DNA of 64,000 nt from Armatimonadota bacterium (GCA_018268315.1 JAFDWU010000002.1:62001-126000); one strand, 5' to 3'; shown: positions 41,726-51,532, counted from the first letter of the stretch. The notes: generated by a model from the sequence alone, not told the origin. Translations and numbers: made by a program.

Positions 41726-43540
41726 TTAGTTCTTGACTGCGTTCGTAATCAGAACGTGTCCGGTTCGCTTATCGTATGCAACGTCCACATTCAGCGAATC
41801 GTGCAGGAAGCTCAGCGGAACCATCGTTCGGCCTCGCTGAAGGTAAGGCGCCATTTCCAGCTTCACTTCAAGCTTGTTCACGAAAGCCGAAATCTGACCG
41901 ATCTTCAGGTCGACTTCGTTGCCGTTCGCTGCCGCGTGAACCGCCTTGCTCGCGCCATCCCAAGCGATTGATCCGCCGGCGTGCTCGATGAGCCCGCGGA
42001 ATGGGGCAAACGGGATGCCTTGCGTGATCTCCGGCTGCACGTCGCTGAAAGAAAGTGGCGAGCCGTTGAAATCAATCGATTGGAGGCTAGGAATTCTGAA
42101 GCCCTGTCGAACAGCGATCATTACCGGAATCGTTACCGTGTGAACAGCGGTAGCCACGGCCTTTGTGTGAAGCACTGGGGCCAAAGTGGTGGCTTTGCCA
42201 GCGGCGGCGGCCGATGCAGTAGTAGCAGTTACAACCCGCGTGCTTGCTGGCTTGGTTGCAAGTCCGGCCATAACCGGATTCTCAATCGTTGCCATTGCAA
42301 CGGTTGTCTTCGGCGCCACAGGAATGACCTTTGTTACCGTAACCGGCGCCTGCGTTTGCGGCTTCGCAACGCGGGTCACCTTAATTTCCAGCACCGGAGC
42401 GCTGGCGGTCTGGGCGATCTTGGCGGGAACAACTTTAACTTGCGGCTTAGCGACCATGGTTGGCGCCACCGAGGTGATAGCCGCGCGAGCCGAGTTAGCA
42501 ACCTGGCTTGCGCTGATGGCCTTCAGCCCAGCGGCAACGCCGCCAACTTGATAGTCAGCCGGATTCGGAAGCGCGTAAATTCCAGAGACCGCCTTGTGCA
42601 CGGGCCCGATCGGACCAGAAATTGGGACCTTCGGGGTCACCACCTTAGGTTGGGCCACTACAGCAACCCTGGTTACCTGCGTTGGCATCAGCAGTCTCGG
42701 ACCCATGGCAATCGACGTTGCGAATTCCGTTGGCTTAAGCGTCGCGATGCTTGCCACTCCGAGGCCTGCCTTCACTGAGTTGGCAACCGTGTTCAACTGA
42801 ACAACCGTCTTCACGGTAGGCACGATCGGCACCGCCTTGAACGGCGTCGCCTTGCCCATGTTGGAAGGGGCGGTAATGATCGGGCGGCGGTATGTGTGGC
42901 CGCTAGGATTGTTGACGAAAATTTTCAGCTTCTTGGTCTTGTAGGAATCGCTCGTCTCGTCAGCAACGACCCACGCTTCAATCTCGTGCCAGCCGTTTGC
43001 GATCTTGCTGGTGTCCCACACATAAGTGAACGGGGGCACGTTGGAAGTCGACTTGTGGACGTTGTCGATGAAGAACGAAACGTAAACGTTGTGGAGTTCC
43101 TTGCCGAACCCAACCTTGATTTCAATTGGGCCGGTAACGGTCGCGCCGGATTTCGGCGCGCTAAGGAAGACTGGGGTTGCGCCTGCCTGCTCGGCTGTCA
43201 TGGTTGTCTGCTTGGAACCAACCATCTTGCCATCCTTGTCATAAAGCCGAACCTCAACTTCGTTGTCCCCATCAAGCAGATTCGCTAAGTTGATGGTGAA
43301 CGTCGTCTCGCCGCTATTGACCGAAGAATTAAGGGAACGGGTGCTGTAGCTATCTCCATTCACGCGCAACTCGGCTAAAGCGGCGTTCGCGCCGCTGTAC
43401 CTTATCGTGAGGGTTGGACTGTTTAGCGAGCGGTCGATGATGATCTGACCGTCAAGAGTCAGGGCGAGCGCTGATGATGCGCTAACCAGTAGCCCGGCAA
43501 GCATTGCCGCGCGATGATAAACCTTTTTTAACCCTAGCAT
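41726..43540 (-). CDS. Exported copper-amine-oxidase-N1 ('stalk') domain protein
   Basis: A 604-residue protein with a signal peptide (AMLAGLLVSASSALA). Residues about 25-240 are Ig-like folds with charged beta strands; about 240-480 is a Val/Ala/Thr/Pro-rich low-complexity linker; and 490-604 is a copper-amine-oxidase-N-terminal-1 domain (PLSFSDVQPEITQGIPFAPFRGLIEHAGGSIAWDG.., RTMVPLSFL). That domain usually anchors or organises secreted surface proteins. No catalytic copper oxidase part is present. GGGGAAGTT provides the Shine-Dalgarno before ATG 43540. Role on the surface is inferred. Confidence 0.85.
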   Translation of the reverse strand: MLGLKKVYHRAAMLAGLLVSASSALALTLDGQIIIDRSLNSPTLTIRYSGANAALAELRVNGDSYSTRSLNSSVNSGETTFTINLANLLDGDNEVEVRLYDKDGKMVGSKQTTMTAEQAGATPVFLSAPKSGATVTGPIEIKVGFGKELHNVYVSFFIDNVHKSTSNVPPFTYVWDTSKIANGWHEIEAWVVADETSDSYKTKKLKIFVNNPSGHTYRRPIITAPSNMGKATPFKAVPIVPTVKTVVQLNTVANSVKAGLGVASIATLKPTEFATSIAMGPRLLMPTQVTRVAVVAQPKVVTPKVPISGPIGPVHKAVSGIYALPNPADYQVGGVAAGLKAISASQVANSARAAITSVAPTMVAKPQVKVVPAKIAQTASAPVLEIKVTRVAKPQTQAPVTVTKVIPVAPKTTVAMATIENPVMAGLATKPASTRVVTATTASAAAAGKATTLAPVLHTKAVATAVHTVTIPVMIAVRQGFRIPSLQSIDFNGSPLSFSDVQPEITQGIPFAPFRGLIEHAGGSIAWDGASKAVHAAANGNEVDLKIGQISAFVNKLEVKLEMAPYLQRGRTMVPLSFLHDSLNVDVAYDKRTGHVLITNAVKN

Positions 43541-43668
43541 AACTTCCCCACAAACCGAGGCGAATTCCCCAAACGACCCATTTTCTCACGCTTGAGCGCA
43601 AGAGGTCAACGATTTTCAGACGAAATCCACTATTTGATTGGTTCAGTGCGCATTCATTTCCTCTCTGG

Positions 43669-43674
43669 TAGCAT
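43669..43674 (+). promoter_or_regulatory. -10-like TAGCAT, 7 nt before GTG (leaderless type)
   Basis: TAGCAT, then CAACCGC, then GTG 43682. This favours the shorter start of the PqaA-like gene. Confidence 0.5.
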
Positions 43675-43681
43675 CAACCGC

Positions 43682-44842
43682 GTGGTCAAAGACCCCGGTG
43701 TTCTCTCCGAATTCGTGCGCCAGCGAGCCTCGCAAGTTACTTGGCGAGCGTCCATTCACCACCAGGCGTTGCGCATCGAGCTGATGAGCCAAGTTTGGCA
43801 GGACATCCCTTGGATGCACGAAGTTACGGTCACACTTCCCGAAAACACGACCCGCGACACCGCTCTCCTGATGATTACCGGCGGCGACCCGAATGAGGTC
43901 GACCTCGCGGTCGAAGCCGAGCTATCCCGGCTAACAGAAATGCCGGTCGGGACCCTCTATCACATTCCAAACCAGCCCCTGCTTGAAGGTCGATATGAAG
44001 ACGATTTGATTGCGGAGACAATCGAGGAAGCGCTTCGCACCGGCGACCCCACTTGGCTGCTGCTGATGCCGATGGCGGCAAGCGTGGTTTCTGCGATGGA
44101 CGCCATTCAAGAGGCAACGGATGGGCAGATTTCGCGTTTCGTCGTCACCGGCCACAGCAAGCGCGGCTGGACCGCTTGGCTCAGTGCGGCGACTGGCGAT
44201 CCGCGCATCGTCGGTATTGCTCCCCAAGTCTTCGACAATCTGAACTTCCCGCGCCAAATGGAGCACCAGCGGCTTAGCTGGGGCGAGTACAGCGGCAAGA
44301 TTGCCGACTACACCTCGCGCGATCTGCCCGATAGGGCGGCTCAAGAGGCCGAGCTACAGGCGCTAAGCGACCTCATTGATCCCTACAGCTACCTGCCCCT
44401 CATCAACATTCCGGTGCTCATCGTGAACGGGGCGAACGATCCCTATTGGGCGGTGGATGCCCTTTCCCTCTATTTCCACGACATCAGGGGACCAAAAGCA
44501 GCCTGCGTTATCTCAAACGCTGGGCATGATGTAGTGACCCACCCGGATGGGCTGGCGGCAGTCGCGGCCTTTGCACGCTCGTGCGCCAGGGACTTTGAAT
44601 TTCCGAACTTGCATTTCAGCCTCACCGGCGATGCATTTTCGATCAAGGCTTCAAGTCCGGATTGCGAACCGCTCGATCATTTCAAATGGTTTGCGGCCTC
44701 GGATACCAAGGTGTTTCATGAATCCGCCTGGCAAGCGACGCCGGCAAACGGGGCGTTTGTTGCAACCTTTGAAGGCGTTCGCTTCAGCCCACCTGTCGGG
44801 CCGGAATTTACACTCACCACCTACGCTCGCCTACTGGGTTAG
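43682..44842 (+). CDS. PhoPQ-activated pathogenicity-related protein (PqaA-like) alpha/beta hydrolase
   Basis: About 386 residues. The sequence matches PqaA-type proteins: [22 protein letters not shown] at the N-terminus, GASV-like core, [22 protein letters not shown] (nucleophile region), [18 protein letters not shown] and an AGHDV segment carrying the expected His. The GTG start at 43682 has TAGCAT 7 nt upstream; a start 30 codons earlier gives a non-homologous extension. No clear signal peptide remains with this choice. The enzyme function is unproved even for the family. Its stop interlocks with queF in TTAG at 44839-44842. Confidence 0.86.
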   Translation: MVKDPGVLSEFVRQRASQVTWRASIHHQALRIELMSQVWQDIPWMHEVTVTLPENTTRDTALLMITGGDPNEVDLAVEAELSRLTEMPVGTLYHIPNQPLLEGRYEDDLIAETIEEALRTGDPTWLLLMPMAASVVSAMDAIQEATDGQISRFVVTGHSKRGWTAWLSAATGDPRIVGIAPQVFDNLNFPRQMEHQRLSWGEYSGKIADYTSRDLPDRAAQEAELQALSDLIDPYSYLPLINIPVLIVNGANDPYWAVDALSLYFHDIRGPKAACVISNAGHDVVTHPDGLAAVAAFARSCARDFEFPNLHFSLTGDAFSIKASSPDCEPLDHFKWFAASDTKVFHESAWQATPANGAFVATFEGVRFSPPVGPEFTLTTYARLLG

Positions 44843-45192
44843 GCTGGCTTGGGGCCGGTTTCGGCGATGATTTCCGAAGAAATTCCACCACGCACATTGA
44901 ACTTGCCCGTCACGCGCATCCAGCGCGGCGAGCAAGAAGCAGCAAGCTCATCAAGGAGGCGGTTCGTCACCGCCTCGTAATAGATTCCTTCGTTGCGGAA
45001 CGAGTAGTAGTACAGCTTCAGCGATTTCAGCTCGATGCAGCTTGCGTCAGGAATGTATTCAAGCTCAATCGTCGCAAAGTCCGGCTGGCCGGTCTTCGGG
45101 CAAACGCTCGTGAACTCCGGGCAGGAGTGCCGGATGACATAGTTCCGCGCAGGCGCGGGATTCGGAAAAGTCTCGATGAGGCTAACTGACAT
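44839..45192 (-). CDS. queF: NADPH-dependent 7-cyano-7-deazaguanine reductase
   Basis: A 117-residue type I QueF that reduces preQ0 to preQ1 in queuosine tRNA modification. Conserved Cys31 of [12 protein letters not shown] forms the thioimide and [20 protein letters not shown] is the signature. It is in the single-domain class. ATG 45192 overlaps the lpd stop (TGATG), so translation is coupled to lpd. A GTG just upstream is the alternative start. A metabolic link with Lpd is not apparent. Confidence 0.96.
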   Translation of the reverse strand: MSVSLIETFPNPAPARNYVIRHSCPEFTSVCPKTGQPDFATIELEYIPDASCIELKSLKLYYYSFRNEGIYYEAVTNRLLDELAASCSPRWMRVTGKFNVRGGISSEIIAETGPKPA

Positions 45193-46607
45193 CACATCTT
45201 GTGGATCGCGTGCCCTTCCGCGTCCTCAAACGCCTCCAGGACCGCTTCCGACATCGTCGGATGAGCGTGGATGGTCTGCACCATCACTTCCACCGTTGCT
45301 TCCAGCTTAAGCGCGGCGACCGCTTCGTGAATCATATCGGTAACGTGGGCGCCGATCATGTGGACGCCAAGCACTTCGCCGTATTTCTTCTCGGCAACGA
45401 CTTTCACAAAGCCGTCCTGCTCAAGGGTGGCCATCGCCTTGCCCAGCGGGCGGAAGTTGAACTTGCCAACCGTCACGTCGTAGCCCTTCGATTGCGCCTC
45501 ACTTTCCGTGAGGCCAACCGAGGACACTTCCGGTACCGTGTAAACGCAGTTCGGCACCGCCTTGTAATCCATCAGGTTGCTTGTCTGCTTGACGATGTTG
45601 GTCACCGCCAGAATGCCTTCTGCCGAAGCCACGTGGGCAAGCTGAATGCGGCCGGTCACGTCGCCGATCGCGTAGATGTTCGGCACGTGGGTCTTCATCG
45701 TGTCGTCCAGAAGCTCAACTCCACGCCTACCGACCTTTACGCCTATCTTTTCAAGATTCATGTTGTCGGTGCAAGCCTTGCGGCCCACGCCCAGCAGCAC
45801 TACGTCAACTTCGATCTCTTCCGTTTCGGTGCCCTTCTTTACAAAACACTTCCAAGCCTTGCCTTTGCGCTCAACTTTCTCCAGCGTCGCGCCGGTCTTA
45901 ACCTTAATGCCCTGCCGGCCTAGCAGCTTTCCTAGCTCGACTCCCAAATCAGAGTCCATCATCGGAATCAGGTTCGGCATCATCTCAACAAGCGTGACTT
46001 CCGCGCCAAGCCCGTTAAAGACATAAGAAAACTCTGAACCAACCGCGCCGCCGCCAAGGACAAGCATTCGCTTGGGAACAAATGGCGCCGTGACTGCATC
46101 ATCCGAAGTCCAAACGCCCTCTTCGCGGCCACCATCTAGCCCCGGAATATTCAGCTTGATAACCGCAGAACCCATAGCGAGGACAAAGTTCTTCGCCGTC
46201 AGCTTTTCCTTCTTGCCGTCCTTTTCAACTTCAATTGTGTTGGCGTTGACGAACGAGGCAAAGCCTTCAACGTGGCGAACGCCGTTCTTCTTGAACAAGG
46301 CTCCAACGCCGCCACGCTGGGTGACGACGATCTTTTCTTTGCGGGCCATCATCGCTTCGAAATCCATCGTGGCCTCGCCTACCTTAACGCCCATCTTCTC
46401 GGCGTGCTTTACATGGTTCAGTCGCTCAACAGAGCCGATCATCGCCTTGCTCGGAATACATCCCACGTTCAAGCAAGTTCCGCCGAGCCACTTCTTTTCC
46501 ACGCAAATAACGCTGGCTCCAAGTTGAGCAGCGCGGATAGCGGCAACATAGCCGCCGGGGCCTGATCCAATGATGATAATGTCGGCGTCAAATTTATCGC
46601 TAGGCAT
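45192..46607 (-). CDS. lpd: Dihydrolipoyl dehydrogenase
   Basis: About 471 residues from [22 protein letters not shown] loop GSGPGG, redox disulfide in [13 protein letters not shown], second nucleotide motif [15 protein letters not shown] and the closing HAHPTMSE with the base His are all present. It reoxidises lipoyl groups of 2-oxoacid dehydrogenases or glycine cleavage. The reading frame extends 47 codons upstream with other starts (for example MGEQDTHITALG), which may be a real N-terminal extension, but homology begins at the chosen ATG. The Shine-Dalgarno is weak. queF is coupled downstream. Confidence 0.95.
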   Translation of the reverse strand: MPSDKFDADIIIIGSGPGGYVAAIRAAQLGASVICVEKKWLGGTCLNVGCIPSKAMIGSVERLNHVKHAEKMGVKVGEATMDFEAMMARKEKIVVTQRGGVGALFKKNGVRHVEGFASFVNANTIEVEKDGKKEKLTAKNFVLAMGSAVIKLNIPGLDGGREEGVWTSDDAVTAPFVPKRMLVLGGGAVGSEFSYVFNGLGAEVTLVEMMPNLIPMMDSDLGVELGKLLGRQGIKVKTGATLEKVERKGKAWKCFVKKGTETEEIEVDVVLLGVGRKACTDNMNLEKIGVKVGRRGVELLDDTMKTHVPNIYAIGDVTGRIQLAHVASAEGILAVTNIVKQTSNLMDYKAVPNCVYTVPEVSSVGLTESEAQSKGYDVTVGKFNFRPLGKAMATLEQDGFVKVVAEKKYGEVLGVHMIGAHVTDMIHEAVAALKLEATVEVMVQTIHAHPTMSEAVLEAFEDAEGHAIHKM

Positions 46608-46782
46608 AGTTTGTGGTTGTTCCTGAACCTCGGGGATTTGGGAAATCTCCTGGATGAGCGACTGCGCCCCGGCTACCGATGCGGTTGTAGAGCCGAGGGC
46701 TGTAATGTGAGTATCTTGCTCTCCCATGAAGCGGTAATTCCCGCTCAATGGTACCCCGCGAGTCTAATTTGCGCCCGGCCGG

Positions 46783-48015
46783 TTAGCCGCCACCAGATCC
46801 GCCGGTTGATCCCGAAGAGGACCCGGTCGTCGTTGAGCCTGCGCCCGACGTCGGCGTGCTTCCGTTGCCAGTGCCTGAGGTCCCACCCTGGTCGCTGCCA
46901 TCGCCTTTTGTCGTGTCGGGGCTCTTACCGCTTGGGTCCGGAGCCTGACCGCCTGACGGACTGCCTGCGGTATCCGCGGGTGGGCCGTCCTTCTCGTCAT
47001 CTAGTCCTGGACGTCCCTTCGCTGGATTCGCGGACCATTCGTTGCCGAGAATGTGGTCAATCCAGGCGTTAGGCTGATCCTTGTGGTCATTGGTCCAAAT
47101 CGAGGTGTTCGTTTCGTTGAGCGTTGCCCGTAGGACATCGCTTGTGTAAACAAGCTGGCCCTGGTGCATGCCTCGCACCGTGATCATCACTGCGTCCGAG
47201 AACAGGTCAAGCGAGGCGCGCGCCAAACGGGCCGCTGTGCCGCGCGTTTCGGCGGGATCGCCAGCCACGAACACAAGCGTCATCCGCTTATCCCGCGGGT
47301 CTTGCATCATTGCTACGACCTTCGATGCTTCCGGAGTAGCGGAAGCCAGGCGCTGGAGCAAGTGTCCTTCGCCAGCCGGAGATGGGTCGCCGATCGCTCG
47401 ATTTCCTGGGCCTGGGTTATCAGCTGGCGGCGGATTATCTCCGCCGACGCTCACGGGGTTTGCAACCAGCGATGCCGGGCCAGTGTTATGCGCCTTTTGC
47501 TTGGCGCCCAAGTAGTAGGCAGCGGCAGCAACCAACAAGATTAGAGCGAGAACCGAAACGATGTAGGCATTAACCCGGTTGCGAGACATCGGGATGCCTA
47601 ACTGCTTGGCAGTCTCAACCGCTTCCATCTCATGAACGCGACTCCTAGCGCCTTCTAGCTTGCCTTTTAGGGCGGCGGAATCTGGCGTAAGGTCAAGCGC
47701 AAGCTCATACCAGTTGATCGCTTGGGAAAAGTCGTTTTGCTCGGCGGCGATGTCGCCCAAAAGCGTATTCGCGCTTGCGTTGTTGGGAAATCGCTTCAGG
47801 ATTTGAAGACATTGATCTTCCGCCTTCTTGTACTCGCCGCGCATGCGGAGTAGATTTGCGCGCGAAAGCTCGGTATAGACAGCCTGATCGCTTGATTCTT
47901 CAGTTGCAACAGCGATTGGGGCGCCGCATTCAGGGCAGAACGACTTGCCGACCGGAATCGTCGCGAAACATCGGTCGCAAACATTAAATTTCTTTTCAGG
48001 TACCTGTGCTGCCAA
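46783..48015 (-). CDS. Zinc-ribbon, TPR and single-TM protein with Gly/Ser-rich tail
   Basis: A 410-residue protein. Residues 13-30 hold a zinc ribbon (Cys13, Cys16, Cys27, Cys30). TPR-like helices cover about 45-150 ([21 protein letters not shown]), and one TM helix lies near 170-192 ([16 protein letters not shown]). An extracytoplasmic part follows with a strand-rich region (about 235-345) and a long Ser/Gly/Thr/Pro-rich tail. The architecture resembles regulatory or scaffolding membrane proteins such as the zinc-ribbon/TPR proteins of this window's other end. Function is unknown. The start at 48015 overlaps dut by 20 nt. The spacer to lpd is 175 nt. Confidence 0.75.
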   Translation of the reverse strand: MAAQVPEKKFNVCDRCFATIPVGKSFCPECGAPIAVATEESSDQAVYTELSRANLLRMRGEYKKAEDQCLQILKRFPNNASANTLLGDIAAEQNDFSQAINWYELALDLTPDSAALKGKLEGARSRVHEMEAVETAKQLGIPMSRNRVNAYIVSVLALILLVAAAAYYLGAKQKAHNTGPASLVANPVSVGGDNPPPADNPGPGNRAIGDPSPAGEGHLLQRLASATPEASKVVAMMQDPRDKRMTLVFVAGDPAETRGTAARLARASLDLFSDAVMITVRGMHQGQLVYTSDVLRATLNETNTSIWTNDHKDQPNAWIDHILGNEWSANPAKGRPGLDDEKDGPPADTAGSPSGGQAPDPSGKSPDTTKGDGSDQGGTSGTGNGSTPTSGAGSTTTGSSSGSTGGSGGG

Positions 48016-48436
48016 ACCCGCCTGTTCCCCTTGACGTAGCGTCTAGATCCTCCGATTCAATCCAATCTGCTTTCACAATTGGAGCAACAACCAATTGCGC
48101 TATCCGCTCGCCTACTTCCAGTTTGACGACTTCTGAGCCCAGATTGATCAAGATTATCGAAATTTCCCCCCTATAATCTTGATCGATTGTCCCAGGTGAA
48201 TTCACCATGCTGAGACCATATTTTGCGGCGAGCCCCGAACGGGGGCGCACTTGAGCTTCAAATCCTTCTGGCAAAGAGATCGAAATTCCGGTCGGCACCA
48301 TCGCCCGCTCCATCGGCGCAAGCGAAACCTTTTCCGCACAAACGAGGTCCAAACCAGCCGAACCGCTTGTTTGATACTTCGGCAACGGAACATCTCTTAA
48401 CCGTTTTATGCCAACCTTTTCGCTACGCCAACCCAT
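47996..48436 (-). CDS. dut: Deoxyuridine 5'-triphosphate nucleotidohydrolase
   Basis: About 146 residues from MGWRSEKVG. All five trimeric dUTPase motifs are seen: SAGLDL (I), RPRSGLA (III core), [23 protein letters not shown] and the C-terminal [10 protein letters not shown]. It converts dUTP to dUMP. GAAGGTCACACG gives a Shine-Dalgarno before ATG 48436; an upstream ATG at 48454 would add six residues (MVEGHT). The end overlaps the zinc-ribbon gene by 20 nt. It is divergent from pxpB. Confidence 0.96.
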   Translation of the reverse strand: MGWRSEKVGIKRLRDVPLPKYQTSGSAGLDLVCAEKVSLAPMERAMVPTGISISLPEGFEAQVRPRSGLAAKYGLSMVNSPGTIDQDYRGEISIILINLGSEVVKLEVGERIAQLVVAPIVKADWIESEDLDATSRGTGGFGSTGT

Positions 48437-48479
48437 CGTGTGACCTTCTACCATCGCTTGATAACTTGAGACTGTAACA

Positions 48480-48485
48480 TATCTT
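48480..48485 (+). promoter_or_regulatory. -10-like TATCTT, 7 nt before ATG (leaderless type)
   Basis: TATCTT, then CACCGTC, then ATG 48493 of pxpB. Confidence 0.5.
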
Positions 48486-48492
48486 CACCGTC

Positions 48493-49137
48493 ATGCAGAT
48501 CGATCCCCTCGGCGACACCGCGTTAATCGTTCGCGATCTGGTTCTGCCGTCGTACCACGTCGCCGATCTGCTGAACGTCAGCCGCTTTCCCGGCCTTATC
48601 GAGGCAGTCGCAAGTTACGAAACGGTGGGCGTCTTCCTCGACCCCGCCGAGTTTGACTACGAAGGATTTGAGAGCCTTCTTGAAGGCCTCCCCGTCCTCG
48701 AGAGCGAAAAGCCAAGGCGAACGCTGTCGATTCCCATCTGCTACGAGCTAGGCGAGGACCTACAGGGGGTGGCGAATTCTTTGGGAATCAGCAAGGATGA
48801 GGTGATTTCAGAACACCTTTCTCACGCCTATCTTTGCTACGCAATCGGCTTCTGCCCGGGTTTCCCGTTCCTGGGCTATCTCAGCCGCCCAATTTCCGGT
48901 GTCCCGCGCCTGCCGTCGCCGCGAGCCCATACCGAACCGGGATCAGTGGGCATCACCGGCCGCCAAACCGGCATCTACCCCATTGACCGCCCCGGCGGCT
49001 GGCCAATCATCGCCCGAACACCGCTGACCCTCGTGGATGAAGCAACCCACTACTTTCCAATCCATGCCGGTGACGAGATTCTGTTTCGGCGCATTGACGA
49101 GAGTGAGTTCAACAAGCTCAAGGGGCTGCGGTTTTGA
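48493..49137 (+). CDS. pxpB: 5-oxoprolinase subunit B
   Basis: A 214-residue PxpB/KipI-type protein. The carboxyltransferase-1 (AHS1) signature IPICYELGEDLQGVA, then GFCPGFPFLGYLS and GSVGITGRQTGIYPIDRPGGW, is complete. With PxpA and PxpC it forms the ATP-dependent enzyme that opens 5-oxoproline to glutamate. It is first in a B-A-C operon; pxpA starts inside the last codon (TTGA). Earlier names include KipI, but the linked A subunit supports the 5-oxoprolinase role. Confidence 0.95.
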   Translation: MQIDPLGDTALIVRDLVLPSYHVADLLNVSRFPGLIEAVASYETVGVFLDPAEFDYEGFESLLEGLPVLESEKPRRTLSIPICYELGEDLQGVANSLGISKDEVISEHLSHAYLCYAIGFCPGFPFLGYLSRPISGVPRLPSPRAHTEPGSVGITGRQTGIYPIDRPGGWPIIARTPLTLVDEATHYFPIHAGDEILFRRIDESEFNKLKGLRF

Positions 49138-49820
49138 AGGTCGATCTCAACGTCGATATCGCGGAAGGATTTCCGTACGATGAGGCGCTGCTTGATTTCG
49201 CCACTTCGGCCAACATCTGCCTTGGCGTGCATGCCGGCAACCGTGAACTCACTCTTAGGACTATCGAGAGGTGCAAGCGAAAAGGAGTGCGCATTGGTCT
49301 CCACCCAGGCTTTAACGATCGCGCAACGATGGGACGCGGCCGAGTTGACGAAGATCAATTAGAATCGTTTGCAGAGAACCTGATCAGCCAGTGCCAAGCC
49401 TTTCTAGATGATGGCCATGGGTTCGCCTACGTGAAGCCACACGGAGAGCTCTACCGATGGTTGACTGCGGACTACCCTGGCCAAGAATTCCCCTGCCATC
49501 CGGCACTGCGCCCTTTTTTGGATTGGGCATGCTGCGAGATAAAGCTGCCCATGATGCTGCTCCCCTGCCCCCTCGCGGATCACATTCCAACCATACGAGA
49601 AGGGTTTGCGGATCGGGCGTATGGCCCAGATGGGCGGCTGGTTCCCCGTTCCGAACCGGGAGCAGTGCATTCGTCTCAAGAGATGATTGTAAAGCAGGCG
49701 CTCGCCCTCGTCGGCAAAGTCGACAGCATCTGCCTTCATGGAGATGGAGAGCACTGCGTTGAGCACGCCGCTGCGACTGTGAAGGCAATGCGAGAACACC
49801 ACATCGAGGTGAGGGCTTGA
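49134..49820 (+). CDS. pxpA: 5-oxoprolinase subunit A (LamB/YcsF family)
   Basis: A 228-residue PxpA. The LamB/YcsF core is clear: VDLNVDIAEGFPYDEALL with ANICLGVHAGN, GLHPGF, YVKPHGELYRW, and the closing ICLHGDGEHCVEHAAATVKAM. It is somewhat shorter than the 244-residue E. coli protein. The start is a TTG overlapping the pxpB stop, and its end overlaps pxpC by 4 nt. These overlaps fit stoichiometric synthesis of the complex. Confidence 0.95.
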   Translation: MKVDLNVDIAEGFPYDEALLDFATSANICLGVHAGNRELTLRTIERCKRKGVRIGLHPGFNDRATMGRGRVDEDQLESFAENLISQCQAFLDDGHGFAYVKPHGELYRWLTADYPGQEFPCHPALRPFLDWACCEIKLPMMLLPCPLADHIPTIREGFADRAYGPDGRLVPRSEPGAVHSSQEMIVKQALALVGKVDSICLHGDGEHCVEHAAATVKAMREHHIEVRA

Positions 49821-50707
49821 GCCTTATCTTGCGGCAGGGCTACGGCATTGCGACGATCCAAGGCGCTCCCAACCCCGGCTACCGTAAGTTCGGAGTACCG
49901 CCGGGAGGCGCATTCGACATGATTTCGCTTGCGTTTGCGAACGCGCTTGTTGGCAATGTTTCCGATTTGCCCACCGTCGAATTGGCGCTGTTCACCGGCA
50001 CCTTTGAATCGACATCGAAGCACCTACTGGCAGCCGTAGGAGCCGAGGCGGAAATCCTCGTGAATGGCACTCAGCTGCCTAATCGACGGTCTTTTCTGGT
50101 CTCAAAGGGAGACTCGATTGAAGTTAAGTCCTTCACCCGAGGCTGTCGCCTCTATCTGGCTTCAAAAGGAGGGTTCTTTCACACGCTCGAAGGACCGCTG
50201 CCACGAGGGGCGGAACTTGAGTCGGCAATATTTGAAGGCCCGCCAGCGGCATCAGAAGCGCCGGAGCCCTCGTCGCTTGCCAATGAGAAGTTAAGGATTG
50301 TTCCCGGTCCCCACGCGAACCTGATCGACTTTAGCCAACTAGAAGCCTCCACCTTCAAGTTGGGAGTAAAGATGGATCGGGTGGGAATTCGACTTGAGGG
50401 CCCCATCCTTGGGAGCGCGCCGGAGCTTCCATCCGAACCCAGCGTGATGGGGGCCATTCAGCTTACGCCGGCCGGGGAGCTGATCATTCACGGCCCCGAT
50501 GGCCCCACCGTGGGCGGTTATCCAAAGGTGGCGGCTGTAATCTCCGCCGATTGGCCAAAGATGGGCCAACTAACCCCAGGACAAGAGCTGAAATTTGAGC
50601 TGGACTCCCTTCGCCAGGCACGGATCATGGCGGAGCGCCATGAGCGAAAGTTGAGATCGCAACTGGCCGAGTTGTTTAAGAAGGGTCCTTCTGATTCAAC
50701 CGGGTAA
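49817..50707 (+). CDS. pxpC: 5-oxoprolinase subunit C
   Basis: A 296-residue PxpC/KipA (AHS2) protein. SLILRQGYGIATIQGAPNPGYRKFGVPPGGAFD at the start is diagnostic. MDRVGIRLEGP and the GYPKVAAVISADWPKMGQL block follow. The TTG start sits in TTGA at the pxpA stop. Its last 32 nt overlap the convergent lipoprotein gene. The complete BAC set indicates a functional 5-oxoprolinase. Confidence 0.95.
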   Translation: MSLILRQGYGIATIQGAPNPGYRKFGVPPGGAFDMISLAFANALVGNVSDLPTVELALFTGTFESTSKHLLAAVGAEAEILVNGTQLPNRRSFLVSKGDSIEVKSFTRGCRLYLASKGGFFHTLEGPLPRGAELESAIFEGPPAASEAPEPSSLANEKLRIVPGPHANLIDFSQLEASTFKLGVKMDRVGIRLEGPILGSAPELPSEPSVMGAIQLTPAGELIIHGPDGPTVGGYPKVAAVISADWPKMGQLTPGQELKFELDSLRQARIMAERHERKLRSQLAELFKKGPSDSTG

Positions 50708-51101
50708 AGGTCGAAGTGCCTTCCTCGGAAACCAGAATGAACTGGTTATCCTTGCGCCATGTGACCTTGCCTTTCCGCGAAGCAGTCGCCATCTTGACTT
50801 GCTCTACAAACAGTTTCTTTAGGTGCGGGTCAAGCCCCTTGTACTCAATGGCATCCTGATTTGAATTCAGACTAAGCTGATCGCCGCCGAATTGGTATTT
50901 GCCGCCGACCTTGCCCGACATGCCCGCCATGTCGACCTGCATCCAGAACGTCTGGTCATCGTTGAAGCGGCATTTGGCGGCAATACCGTTATGCGGCACC
51001 GCCATGATTCCTTCCCATTCGCCAACGATTGAATGCGAACCACCGCAGCCGCAAGCCACTAGCGCAAGGAAGCCTACGGATACTTTCCCGAAAACGGACA
51101 T
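50676..51101 (-). CDS. Small lipoprotein (paralogue of the next gene), function unknown
   Basis: A 141-residue protein. MSVFGKVSVGFLALVACGCGG ends in a lipobox. The mature part opens with SIVGEWEG and continues through strand-rich sequence with lipocalin-like strand order (WMQVDMAG.., GKYQFGGDQLSLN), ending at VTWRKDNQFILVSEEGTSTFTRL. The same pattern (WxG.., GTYKVEGDKLSF, DGDHFILKNEKG) occurs in the adjacent gene, so the two look like diverged duplicates. GATAAT ends 9 nt before ATG 51101. It overlaps pxpC at the 3' end. Confidence 0.8.
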   Translation of the reverse strand: MSVFGKVSVGFLALVACGCGGSHSIVGEWEGIMAVPHNGIAAKCRFNDDQTFWMQVDMAGMSGKVGGKYQFGGDQLSLNSNQDAIEYKGLDPHLKKLFVEQVKMATASRKGKVTWRKDNQFILVSEEGTSTFTRLNQKDPS

Positions 51102-51127
51102 CCTGAATGAATTATCGGTCAGCAGCT

Positions 51128-51520
51128 TTAGTTCCCGAAACGCTGGAACGATTCCTCAATCCCCTTCTCATTCTTTAGGATGAAGTGATCGCCATCAATC
51201 CAACGGATTGTCGAATTTGACGTGCGGCGCATCTTCGCCAATTGCTCGCGAGCAACGTTAAGCTTAACCGGATCAGCTTCAGGCAGCTTTGCATTCGCGT
51301 AATCCAAGTCAAAGGAGAGCTTGTCTCCCTCGACCTTGTAGGTGCCGTCTATTTGGATGCCCGCTCCGCCGATTTCCGTTGTTAATTTGCCATCGCCCTT
51401 GAACGTCATTTTTGTAGCAATAGTGCCCAATTGCCCCACCCAGGAACCAACCAAGTTGTTCTGAGGACCGCACGCAAAAAGTACGAGGGCTACGGGCAAG
51501 ATCAACAACCTTCGATTCAT
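51128..51520 (-). CDS. Small lipoprotein, paralogue of the preceding one
   Basis: A 130-residue protein. MNRRLLILPVALVLFACG gives a lipobox with the ATG at 51520. The body has NLVGSWVG, GIQIDGTYKVEGDKLSFDL and DGDHFILKNEKG, matching the neighbouring lipoprotein in order and spacing. It is likely a barrel-like periplasmic or outer-membrane lipoprotein. TATTGT ends 6 nt before the ATG; a GAGGT lies too close to act as a Shine-Dalgarno. It runs toward the other lipoprotein gene and is divergent from the GlnE-like gene. Confidence 0.8.
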   Translation of the reverse strand: MNRRLLILPVALVLFACGPQNNLVGSWVGQLGTIATKMTFKGDGKLTTEIGGAGIQIDGTYKVEGDKLSFDLDYANAKLPEADPVKLNVAREQLAKMRRTSNSTIRWIDGDHFILKNEKGIEESFQRFGN

Positions 51521-51526
51521 ACCTCG

Positions 51527-51532
51527 ACAATA
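51527..51532 (-). promoter_or_regulatory. -10-like TATTGT, 6 nt before ATG (leaderless type)
   Basis: Minus-strand TATTGT, then CGAGGT, then ATG 51520. Confidence 0.5.

Noticed and set aside
41981-42778. Plus-strand frame of 265 codons
   Set aside because: Antisense to the low-complexity linker of the stalk protein; its Arg/Gly/Ser bias is explained by that linker.
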